A stretch of DNA of 64,000 nucleotides from Neckera pumila (lineage: Eukaryota > Streptophyta > Bryopsida > Hypnales > Neckeraceae): contig OZ018412.1 in assembly GCA_963969595.1 (NCBI GenBank), forward strand, positions 5,334,501 to 5,398,500, given 5' to 3'. The translations under genes and the position numbers were made by a program. This document shows positions 12,119-22,915 of this stretch, one piece after another (positions within the stretch are counted from its first letter, which is position 1; each line of letters opens with the position of its first letter). A model generated the notes under the pieces. The model did not search any database. It was not told the DNA's origin and was given only the letters and a program-made list of their open reading frames with translations.

Positions 12119-14979
12119 TCATTGAAGATTCTCGTGGTATTGTTGAAAACAGCCTTTCCGAAAGTACATGAACTTGTTGTCACAATTTGGACAATAGGGC
12201 TTTGGCCTAATTAGAGGACTGGATCCGTCATTGCAAACAACACATGCCTTTCAAAAACTGTTGAACACCGGATAACAAACGCGTGTACGACAGGGCACTT
12301 GAATGCATTCAAGACGTCTCTTCCTCAACCAATTGCTTATGAGTGCTTCGCATAATTGAGTTTGGAATTGAAGATGCGTCATTGGAGGTCGAGGTGGCCT
12401 TCTTTGCTTGCATTTGTTCAAATATATAATGTACATGTTCACCAGGCTTGTGTCAAGAAGGAAAAAAAATATGCGATGCCACCATTTATGTGAATGAGTT
12501 TGACAAGTGTACGATGCCCGCAATTGGTCAGCTACGTCCACCCCCCTCATGTACGTTGTATATTCGAGATGCACTGGTGATGTTTGAATGCTACGACAGG
12601 TAGACCCACTTTGCCTTGGGACAGACACCACTGGAAACTCGCAAGGAAATTGCACTGGCCTTGCATGTGTCGAAAGTATGAGAACGGTTTTTTTTATCTT
12701 TGCGCACATGCGGCGAGACTTGTGCATTTGCCACTCCAAAGTGCCTTGCGACTCTCTATTGAATGCCTTTGTATTTTTGAGAACACTCAAAAGTCCGACC
12801 CAATTACAACGGATAGTGCCTATGGCATATGTCCCTTTCTCAAGTAATGCTCTAAACAAAGGAATGCTTGAGAAAAAGTTATCCATGACTATAACATGGC
12901 TGTTGCCCTCAATTGGTGCCACTAGTTGAAGCACTATATCATGAGCCAAGCGTGGTGCCCCACGAGCTGCTGGACATGCAACATTTTCACCCCCATCAAG
13001 AATAGGGTCCTTGCCGCAATACACTTCAAAATTCAAGACATATTTTGATGTTGCATCGGCAAGGCACCAAACCTTTAGACCCCACTTTTGCGGTTTTTGA
13101 GGCATGTTGAGAGGCATGTACTACCGTGCCGGGCAGTACGTGCCCTTATACCTAATCATCATCTTGTCCACAATTGTGTATTTTCCTACACTCCATGAAC
13201 TCTTGCAACTATTGCGAGTAGCTATCAGTAGCCATCGAATTTGGCCCATTTTGTCATATTCGGGACGGTTTTTATTACTCTCATACTCAGAAGGATTCAT
13301 AATATGCAGACACTTAGTCAAACTCGCAAACCGATTGCGAGACATTAGTGTGCTAATTGTCGGGCAATGAAATATGGAACCAACCTTCTGCCAATAACTT
13401 TTCACATTGGGCTGCCTCTTCATGCCCATGTGTAGAGTGATGGCAAAAAACACCTTCAATTCTACTACAGTCAGAGGTTCCCAGTTCTCTCCTCCATAAG
13501 TTCTTACTGAATTGCTCAGGCTCTAGGTCATATGTAATAAAATGGTCATGCCATGTGCTGCCCCAATATAAATTTTTTATGCCATCTACGTCTCCAATGT
13601 CAAAGTCCTCTTTGTCTTCATCTGAATCTGTGAAATCATGCTGGAGATAATGGAAATCAAAATCACTGTCGCTTTCGTATTCTATGGTAGGCGGGGCACA
13701 AATACGTGCTCCACGTGTGAACATAGGACGTGCCCTATTAGGAATAGGCCCGTCCCCCTCATGCCCATCATCCCCCATGCCATAGAATTCATTTGCATCC
13801 CCCCCAAATAATTGTTCTTCATATAAAACCTCTCATGTAGGCAATGGCCTTCCCCCCCAGCCCCAGTGAACTCTCTTCCCTAGCCCCACAAGGGAGCAGT
13901 TTAGGGCCTGGGAAAAAGGGGAGGTCGAGGCTACGTGGTGGGTTGCCCCTGCCACCGCTGCGGAGCCCCCTTCCGGCCTCCAAACCACCCCCTGAGCCGA
14001 CTAGCGTGCCCTGCCAACCGGCAGACTGGCCGGCATGGAGGCCTGCGAAGAGCAGCCCTCCCTCCCTCTGCGGCGCAGGAAGGGACTCCTGCTGATCGCT
14101 ACGGAGGGCTTTCTTGCCGCTCCCCTCCAGTACAGACCCCCCGCTCCTACCGGTATTTCCCCCGCTCTTTGAGGCGTCCCCCATGCTCCCCACTTGGTCG
14201 CTGCGCCTGTCACCAATGTCGACAGGGCTCCTCCGCCCACACTCGTCGATAGCTCCAAGAGCGTCGCCTCCAACAGTTTCCAACGACGAGGACAGTGTAG
14301 ACTGATGCATTGTCCTTGGCGGCGCTCTCATTCTACTGAAATCACTGGAACTATATAAAACCTCAGGTGGCCATAGTAGCTCCTCAAGTGATCGAAGCTC
14401 AGGAAATGCATACTTGCCTTCATCGATGTCATCCTCCTCAAGCTCTTCACAACTGGACTCTCTCCCATCAGCATCTGCAGGTTGATTGTCCACGAATTCG
14501 GGGTCAGCTTCTCCAATCTCTGCTGCCTCTGTAAAGTAGTCATTCTTCTCATGTGTGGAATGTAGAGCTAGAATCGGAAGTGGTGTCGGGTAGTCCACAG
14601 TTGGAGTACAAACTTCTGCAGGTCCTAGATTCTTGTGCGGAGATGGTGGATCAATGGAAGTTTGTGTTGATTGTGCTAGCAGTCGGCAGTTACGACAAAC
14701 GGGAAGCCCATCCCAAGCAATCTACAGGAATACAAACCAAATGCACATCAGACAATGCAACAACATTTTGGAAAGGAGGAAGGCATGTGAAGAAGAAGGG
14801 AATACCTCTTTTTGCTTGCGTTTGAATGTCATTCTTGTAATTGCAGATCTCTTCTGTGAAAGGAAATTCCGTAAGCTCTCTCTTACAATGACAACTTTCA
14901 GATTTTCATGAATACTTCCAAAGCAAACTGCATTGTAGAATGAAGCTGCAGGCACTAGTTTTTCCCTACCTTCTTGCAT
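12119..14979 (-). pseudogene. piggyBac transposase, disrupted
   Basis: The DDE_Tnp_1_7-type catalytic domain is present on the minus strand. The first Asp block is VDKMMIRYKG (about 13165-13135), the second VIVMDNFFSSIPL (about 12900-12860), the third MRGVDVADQL (about 12550-12520). An NWEPLTVVELKVFFAI helix block precedes them. Lesions: a 520-bp GC-rich insertion at 13833-14352; a one-base frameshift near 13487-13495; a TAG stop at 13123-13121, where the family suggests Gln; and a TGA at 12253-12251. Past that TGA the frame continues to 12119 with a Cys-rich tail (two CxxC pairs, then Cys and His), the zinc-binding tail typical of piggyBac. The N-terminal half is acidic. A first exon 14979-14806 joined to 14721 by an 84-bp intron is possible but weakly supported. 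The protein would cut and paste TTAA-flanked DNA if intact; this copy cannot. Confidence 0.85.
13833..14352. mobile_element. GC-rich 520-bp insertion in the transposase gene, 12-bp direct repeats
   Basis: ATATAAAACCTC occurs at 13821-13832 and again at 14353-14364, flanking a segment far richer in G+C than its AT-rich surroundings. Taking out the segment with one repeat copy (532 bp) puts the two flanking transposase frames in register (PPEVLY joined to EEQLFGG). That is strong evidence of a later insertion. No clear terminal inverted repeat is visible, so the class is unknown; a filler or retro-derived fragment is possible. Confidence 0.7.
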
Positions 14980-15399
14980 GGTAGCACTGCTGCTGCAGCT
15001 GTAGGTCTATAGACCTTGAAGTGGAGCTCATTTTGCAATGGGCATTGTGCTCAAGTAGATCATAGACTTCTATGTATTTATGATTGCTTGAATTACTTGT
15101 TGCAAATTGTAATCTTTGTAGGTCTTCAATCATAAATTCAACAATTCTCATGAAGTACTGTCTTCTAGAGAAATCCTGTTTTTTTGGAATTGGATCTTTG
15201 CATAATTTAGCACGTACAATCCTACTTGGTTGCCAATCTTTCAATGACAATCTCCAAAGACGTACTTCCACAGCTCATAAGTCCTAAATCTCACTAATTG
15301 CGCTTCTATTTCTTATTTAGCTGGGATTTGAAAAATACTTTTCAACCACCAATTTCTTCTGCTCAGGAAAAATCTGGTAGTCCTGTGCTGGCTACACAC

Positions 15400-15750
15400 T
15401 TGTACAACATTCATGAGAGGAGGGAGGAATTTAGATTTCCGAAATTCATCAAGAATTCCTAGAAAATCCCGGGCTTGCCTGTGCCGCAAGCAAACAAGGT
15501 GCGGAGCGGATTGGCGCAACCTGCTTGCGGAGGGGTTCCATGGGCTTAGGCCCCGTAGCCTGCCTGCGCAGGGGCTAGACGGACCCGGGCTCCGCAAGCT
15601 GGGCCTCGCAATCAGCGTCGCAGAGCCTGCAGGGATTGACGGCCCGCAGTCTGCCGCCCGGCCCTGTCGGCTGTCAATCCCCAATCGAGGTCTGCCGCTC
15701 CCTAGGCACTGCGGGAGACCAATGGACCCGCTGCCTTCCCCTTTTTTTTT
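15400..15750. other. GC-rich island inside the 5.2-kb element
   Basis: This is a second GC-rich block in the AT-rich transposon, on the transposase-promoter side. It contains pairs of inverted words (GCTTGCGGAG with CTCCGCAAGC) and a hairpin at 15632-15681 (GGGATTGAC with GTCAATCCC). It may be promoter sequence of the transposase or captured DNA. The open frames on both strands match nothing I know. Confidence 0.4.
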
Positions 15751-16569
15751 GGGTTCCATATTTGTGTTGCCTTTGCACAATCAAACAATGATTCCTTTGC
15801 CATAGCTGCCCTACGAACTGCTTTGGAGGAAAACAACATTATAACTTCTACAGTATATGTTGGATTATGATGAAAATTATATGTACGCAAAGCTTGTGAG
15901 AAGCTACACGCACACAAAAAGTTTCAAAAAATCAGGTCAAAAAAACACTTTGAACGACCTTGCCCAAAATCCCAAGTGTCCCCCAAGGGGACTTTGGTCC
16001 TTTAGAGGTTAATCAAAACACCTTCCCTCCATTCCTTGATGTAGAGGCTCACTATTGTGTCAAAAAATAATTATGATGCAAAGCATTTGGCCACATGTAG
16101 GGCCTTCAGTTGTGATTTATAAATATTCAAGAGAAATACATTTTGGCAAAATAGAGTGCCATTTAAGGCGAAAACACCCCAAATCGTCCGTGGATTCATT
16201 TTTGACAAATCCACTTTTTTTTAAAGTGTCCCTCAAAGTGCAATTAAACCATTCCCATACTTAAATTTTATTCATTGACTGCTGATTTTTTAGATTTCGA
16301 TTCTATGACCAACCTATGTGATGGTTTTAGTGGTTTAGGAAGCTTCCACTATAAAATTCATAGTAACTATATATCTTATCCATTTTATTTTTTTATTTTT
16401 ATTTTTTTAAATTCATGATTTTCAATTGCTAATAGTATAAAAATGTGTTTTTGCTTGAAATGGCACCTCCAATGGTACTGAATTGCTTAGTTTGACAGAT
16501 TTGGGTGTTTTCACCTTATAGTATGAAATGTCCAATTGCAAACCAACAGCACATTCTCAAGTTGGTTAA

Positions 16570-17489
16570 CCCCTAAAAGCCCATTGTCCCTTTGGGGGAC
16601 AAATGTGTTTTCGGGCAGGTACCTACGGGCTGAAATTTTGTTGTGATTCTTTGAAATTTTTTGAGAAGGTGAAGAATTGAGAGAGGTATGTGGCGGAAAA
16701 AAAAATTTGAAATTGGACCTCCGAGCGAGAAGTTATGCCATTTCTTGGAATGCGTGGGGAGGGAGGCAACAAAAAAAATCTGCAAAGTTTTGAATTTTTT
16801 TTTTAAATATTTTTTTTCTCATAGATTATATTTTTGTCTATCTAGAAAGCTTTGATTCATTTCAATTGGATTTGTTATGAGGAAGTTATGGACATTCTTG
16901 TTTTTTGGGCAGTTAGAGCATCTTCTTGAAAAAAATAACTTGTAGGATTCATTTCGGAATGCAATTTTTGTAATTTTTCAATTTTCTTTTTTGTAATGGT
17001 TTAGTTTATTTGCTAGAACAATCTCACCATTGGAATTAGTGCATTTTAATTCCATAAAAAATATATGAATATTTTAGATTTTCCTTCTATCTCATTCGTA
17101 CCTACTTCTACTTAACAATTTTTTAAAGAATTATAATTAAGTTTTTTGAATTTTTTTTTTCCTAGACTCTCAACTCAGTTCTCCACTACAAAGATTTAAA
17201 GCTCAAAACGTTGTAGTGCAAAAATTTTAAGTTAAAAATGTTTAAAGTCAAAAAATCTGGTCCCGCAATGTGCTGAAAATCTTGTTGTTTCCACTTTAAA
17301 CGCAAATATCTTACAATCTGTGCGGTCAGAAATTCTGAAATTTTTTGCACACATTCTCATACTAGTTAGGTGTAAGATCCTATGGTTAGATGTGCAAAAA
17401 AAATATTTTTAATTTTTTTTCACTCTTTGCTAAAAAAATGACAGTTTTGGGTGTTTTTTGGCAGAAAAAAGGCCTTGGGCTTTTAGGGG
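16570..17489 (+). mobile_element. TTAA element, family A copy 1 (920 bp)
   Basis: TTAA at 16566-16569 and 17490-17493. It begins CCCCTAAAAGCCCATTGTCC and ends GGGCTTTTAGGGG. Internal landmarks are GGGCAGGTACCTACGGG, AATCTCACCATTGG and ATCTTACAATCTG. No ORF of interest. Homologous to 18333-19030 (inverted), 26311-27235, 50044-51248 and 54998-55913. Confidence 0.85.
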
Positions 17490-17493
17490 TTAA

Positions 17494-18131
17494 TAAAATG
17501 TTACCAGTCTCGTTGGGAAGTTTATTTCTTCTTTGTGGATGCTTGCGATGTACATCATTCAAGATCCAAATAAATGTTTTTTTTTATCTTGTGTCTACAT
17601 GCGAGTTATGACTTATGACCTATCTAAGTTGTGTTGCAGACGTGAATGAAGACTTTCTGCGGCTTCCTTCTGTTGAAAATCTTTGCCTACTATGAAAAAG
17701 TGTACACTCAGTCATGTGTGAGGGTTATTAAATTGTACAAGTTGTACTATAACAGCCTATCATATATGAAATGTGGGCAACTGGGCATGAGAGGGAGTTG
17801 GTTTGCATTGATTGCTGTAGTGGCACAACTCCCAGTCCTGCAAGGAACAGCACAGTGACCACACTAAGTTAGCTTTGCTGTTTTGTGTGCTCACATTTGT
17901 CCTGTTGTAACTTGTAGGATTTCTGAAGGTATTTGACACTCTTCCTACCTAAGCTTATGTCCTGACTGTGCACAAGGTGGGGTGTCTTTATTGCTTTTGT
18001 TGCAAAAGGAAATTGGATTCTGATGTGAAAGCAACTTGCCTTTGGTCTTGCTGATCAAAAACATCACTGAGCAGCTAACCTACAGACACTCAACATAACA
18101 TTCAGTAGCAGAGTGGTGGGCTGCCTTCCCC
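17494..18131. other. Unassigned intergenic DNA between family A copies
   Basis: No supported gene. Slightly less AT-rich than its surroundings; a single-copy remnant between inverted elements. Confidence 0.4.
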
Positions 18132-18221
18132 GGACGGAGTGGACGGAATGGACGGAATGGTGTGGTATGTTCCACATCATCTCATCCGGCGGATGAAATG
18201 GTGTGGAATATACCACACCAT
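18132..18221. repeat. 9-bp tandem repeat and nested palindromes
   Basis: Three GGACGGARTG-type units (period 9) lead into ATGGTGTGGTATGTTCCACA and GGTGTGGAATATACCACACC. Each is itself palindromic and the pair is inverted around CATCCGGCGGATG. Cruciform-prone; a small MITE is possible. Confidence 0.65.
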
Positions 18222-18332
18222 CAGTAGCTAATTTACACGCCTCAATTTTGTCAGAGAGTAAGTCAGTTGGCCACAACTATACAACTACATTAAAAATTAA
18301 AACAAACCAAAGTTCATATAGTCACTCATTAA

Positions 18333-19030
18333 CCCCTAAAGGACTAAACCCCTAGATTTTTTGACTTTGAACATTTTTAACTTTATTTTTTTGCACTACA
18401 AAGATTTGAGCTTTTAATGTTTATACTGGAGAATTGAGTTGAAAATCTAGCCAAAAAAAAAAAGTTTAATAAAACTTAATTTTCATTATTAAAAAAATTA
18501 TTAAGTAGAAGTAGGTACGAGATAGAAGGAAAATCTAAAATATTCATATATTTTAGATAGGATTAAAATGCACTATCCCAATGGTGAGATTGTTCTAGCA
18601 AGTAAACTAAACCATGCAAAAAAAAAAAATTTGGAAAAATTTGAAAAATCGCATTCAGAAATGAGTCCTACAAGTTATTTTCTTCAAACTGCCCAAAAAA
18701 CAAGAATGTCCATAACTTTCTCATAGAAAATCCAAATGAAATGAATCAAAGCTTTCTAGATAGACAAAAATATAATCTATGAGAAAAAAATACTTTAGAA
18801 AAAAAAAAAAATTGCAAATTTTTTTTGCTACCTGCTGTCCCCTATTTTGAGCTTATTTGGTCATAACTTTTGTTTCCAAGCATCGATTGTGAAAAAAATT
18901 ATATTCCCATGAAGATAATCAGCTTTTCTACCTCCAAAAAAAGTTTCAAAAAATCAAAAGAAAATTTCAGCCCGTAGGTACCTGCCCAAAAACGCATTTG
19001 TCCCCCGAAGGGACAATGGTCTTTTAGGGG
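18333..19030 (-). mobile_element. TTAA element, family A copy 2 (698 bp, deleted)
   Basis: TTAA at 18329-18332 and 19031-19034. It reads as the inverse of 16570-17489 but lacks about 200 bp just inside its left end: CCCCTAAAGGACTAAACCCC runs almost straight into TTTTTTGACTTTGAACATTT. Confidence 0.8.
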
Positions 19031-19034
19031 TTAA

Positions 19035-21221
19035 ACCAAGCACTCAATAACCAACGTTCTACATCCATACGTTGGGTTTTTTGAAAACTCAAAATATTAT
19101 TGCTTTTGTATGAATGCAAGCCAATAGTGTGGTTTCATTATTTTTTTAATTTTTTTTGTGTAATGCTACAAAATCATTTGTAATATGCCTAAATGAGGTC
19201 TAAAATTCTACTTTAAACACAATTCCTATTTTTGACTTAACTATGAGTGCTTGAGAAACTACAAATTCTAATTTAATTATCCCACACAAATTTTTCTACC
19301 TCCTACCACCCCATGTGTATATAAAGAGTTGTCTTTTCACTAGAAAAACCATAATGAGTTATTGATGGCAAATGGTAAGATTGCATTAGTGTATTACTCA
19401 TTGAATTCTTAGTATTTTTGGCAAACCATCTTTCTCTACAAATATTTGCTGACTTGTATGTTTGATCCTAAAATTAACAAAAGAAAATGGAGAATACCAT
19501 AATTTACTTCCACTATCTTGGTACGGAAGCTTACATTAATGCTGAGAGGATGAATTATGTAGATGAAGACCCCAGAGAGGAAAAGGCAGCCTCTTGAAAG
19601 TCTATTGAATGTTATGAATGGTAGTCTTCTACCAAAAAAATAGTGAAATTAAGTTGCCTTAATCCCTAAAATGATCAAACTGGCTTTCTTGAGAACATAG
19701 CATTTTGGGGATTTCCAAATCTTTTAGGGAGGAAAATTTCTAAGGATAAAGTACACATATATCATTGTTTCCGCCTTTCAAATTTTTGATCGGAACTCAT
19801 TGCAATGAGGAATTTGACTATGGGAAAAATAGTAATGTACACTACTTTCTAAACCTATGTCTACAGATGTGCACCTACCCAAGATTTTCACAGTGAAAAA
19901 AAAGTAAATCCCAATTTTGAACCATTAGATCTCACTCACATCAAGGAATTTATTGGTGAAAATTGGTAGGTGGGAAAATAATGAAGACAACTTCAAGATC
20001 TTATGATTGGATTAGCAAAAAAAAATTGTCAATTTTTGCCTACTCCTCACATTCCACAAACACCCTATTTTTTTACGACTTTCTTCTAAATCGCTTCCAA
20101 AACCTTGAGGGGTTATCAATTAGGTTGCCTTATCCTCCAAAAGTTACTTTACAAGCCATCAAAGTCAACAGATACTTCTACAAATATTTTCATTTGTACA
20201 CATGAAGGTTTTTGAATCCCAACTACAATTCAACAACATCGAATTCAAAAAGTAGTGCATTTTAGTGCAACAATAGTAAATATTTAAATAGTGTCAAATG
20301 TCAAGAAATTAGTATAGGGCAACCTGATTTTAGTATTTTGTGTAGTGATTTTATTGACTCTGTCCAAATGACAAAGACTATGACATTGACTTTGGTTTCA
20401 GAATTTGAGTTTCCAAATCCTATCTACAACTGCATTCACATTGCATAATCTGGTTAAGGGTGACAGGTGATTGGAGTGTGGATGCGGAGTTTGATTGGTC
20501 AATAAAGTAACCTACGATAGAGCCTTATGGTTGCGCCATTCTTATTTTAGTAAAAATAAATTAATAATCAAGATACGACTAGAGATAAGAAATATTACCT
20601 TCATAACTTTCAGTATCATGCATTGTCACTACTTTGATTCTATAGTAGATGGTGTGAAATATTCCACATCCAACAATACTTCATTCGTAACTAAGTGAAC
20701 AAGAAGAAGCTCAATGATGAGCAAGATATATGAAGGACAGGCAGTGGGCATAAAGGCTACTAAATGTTGTCAATCCGTTGACTTCTGACTAGGTATGGAT
20801 AGAAAAATATTCAAAAAGTTCATGTATGTGACTTTGTTGTAAGACAAACAATGATGGTAGTAGGATGATGGTGTATTTGAATATGTAAGGTAGACAAATA
20901 GATCCCAATATGGACCATAATCCAATTTAGATCCCTATTCATGGACCCAAATTTTGCTGTCTTGCATTCTTGTGGTTCAAAAGTTTGGAATTCAATTAAA
21001 AAGTCACCACTTTATAATTTGATGAACACTGTTGTATAACTTCTATACATGGAAAAATTCCTTGCATTGTTCCACTATATAAGGAACATTTTAAAATTGT
21101 CATTGGATCTATGTAAGGAATTAAGAGAGACATATTAGCATCCCAAAGGACAAAAATAGTCTCTCCTAGCCCGGTATACAATGGAAAGCTATGTATTTTT
21201 CTCATTTTGATACACTAATTC
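19035..21221. other. Unassigned AT-rich intergenic DNA
   Basis: No gene supported. AAAATAGTGAAATTAAGTTG at 19636 recurs with one change at 45821-45840, a hint of a further old repeat. TTAATCCCTAAAATGATC at 19659 may be a decayed TTAA terminus. Confidence 0.35.
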
Positions 21222-21800
21222 CGCTCCAAAATACTAGTCCCTTTTTTCATTTGTCTTGAATTAATTGTCCTAACTAACATCGCATAAGAACTATGTAAGA
21301 TTATGTAATTCCAACTTGATTTTAGGGTTGAAGATGTTTTTCTTTGTTTTGATGTTTACTAATGAACCAAAAGACAAGAAGTCTAGTTTGTTATCCACTT
21401 TACAAATCTAAAAGATCCAAAAGTGATTTTAAAATAGCAGTGTGAAGTTGATTGGATTAGAGACATTGAATTTTCATTGAATAGATTGAATTCCAAGTTG
21501 TTCTTTTGTAGATTTGAACATCTTGAGAGGGCAAGGTAGTTGCACATGAAGTCTTCTTTTTCTAAAGTTTATTCTTATTTGATTGAGGCACTTTGTATCT
21601 ATTGCAACCTCCTACCTTCCAATCTTTCTTTTCTTGCTATTGATAGCCATGTCCACTTGTTTTGAACTTGAGAAGATGCGTTATGCATTCACTATACAAT
21701 TAATTAATCATAACTAAAAAATTGTTGCCAAATCTTTAATACTTTCATTACTACTAAAAAGAACTAATGTAAGTTATGGGATCCAGGGAATATTTTATAT
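21222..21800 (-). repeat. Dispersed repeat R, copy 2
   Basis: Inverse of 1948-2560: ACTTTGTATCTATTGCAACC and GTTGCCAAATCTTTAATACT are the shared words. Divergence is substantial, implying age. Confidence 0.6.
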
Positions 21801-22915
21801 TAGAATTGTCATTTTAGCAAACGATATGGTATTAATGGTCTCTACTTGTATGTTTATATGTACAGATATACACCATATTCGTTTTCATGTATTGAGGGTG
21901 TGAATTTTTTTTTCTTGATTTCCTCCTTCAATATACATCGTGATCTCATAGCTAGAAATCTCAAACTTGTGTGGCAGAGTGTGGCATCTTAGAATGATCT
22001 CTTTTGAAAAATACTTCAACCCATACAATTGAGAAATTGGGTGGAATATTCCTACTGAAACTCAGGTAATTTTGTTTGGTTACCCATACCCAAGTGTCCC
22101 TAAGTCCATATTTTAGTGATGAAATGAGATTTTTTCAAGATTACTTTTTTCAAAATAACTTATTCATCCCTCCAAATACATAATGCTTGATTTCTTTAAA
22201 AGAATCTTCCTATATGAATTTTTTTATGAAGTTGAGATGAATAATATATTTATACTAAGGCATAAGGGGAAAAAAGAAAATTATTCAAAAGTACTTGGAG
22301 ACCCAACACATACATTTGGAAAGACCACCCTGAGAGCAACTCCACCGCTTCAACTTAATATGGAACATGACAAGGTTTTCAGAGAGTCAAGCGGGGGAGC
22401 ATCTCCACTTTTTATGGAGCAGTCCACTCTTCATCCCTCACCAACACCTTATTCAATTTCTTTTGCGTCATCGGAGATGGATGGCTGTAGCAACCCCTTC
22501 ATGACCACCCTGTACAGGATTACAATAAAGAGATATGAATTTTCAAAATTTTGGGCACTATTCACGCCTTCATTGTGACCTTTGTCGAGAGAATTGTGAA
22601 ACTTTTTTGGAGATGCTTGTTGAAGGAAAGATGTGCGTGTGGATGTTTCCTATATATCTTTGCAACTAAATTTAAAAAATTCATCATTAATGTTTTTCTA
22701 CGAATTTTCATGTAAAACTGTGAATTTTTTTTTTAAAAATTCACCAAAAATGGAGTTTTGTTTTTTTGAAATTGAAAATTTAGTATACTTGAGGGGGATT
22801 GGGTTAGATACAAATGTTGATTGACAAAAACAAGAAATGTCAATTGTATTTTGAGTAATGTCAAAAAAATTGAAGGGTGCAAAAAGGGGGCATCAACCTT
22901 TCTTGTAGAGCACTA

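Larger units (their letters stand above)
10838..16008 (-). mobile_element. 5.2-kb piggyBac-type transposon, family F copy 1, transposase-bearing
   Basis: TTAA at 10834-10837 and 16009-16012 forms the target duplication. Left end CCCCTAAAGGACCAAGCC and right end (reverse complement) CCTCTAAAGGACCAAAGTCC are matching terminal inverted repeats. Enclosed on the minus strand is a decayed transposase gene with all three piggyBac aspartate blocks. The left 600 bp carries motifs seen in the small elements of this window: AACTGCCGTTTCTG, CCATAGGATCTTA and GGAGATATTTGCATTCAAAG. TTAA specificity plus a DDD transposase is diagnostic of the piggyBac superfamily. The element is non-functional as read. Confidence 0.85.

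Noticed and set aside
12584..12929. Plus-strand frames over the transposase
   Set aside because: Antisense shadows of the minus-strand catalytic domain.
17646..17858. 71-codon frame with Cys-rich text near 17.7 kb
   Set aside because: No family match, weak context, lies between two transposons.
19659..20115. Possible decayed TTAA element (TTAATCCCTAAAATG to GAGGGGTTAT)
   Set aside because: The right TTAA is missing and no interior similarity was found.
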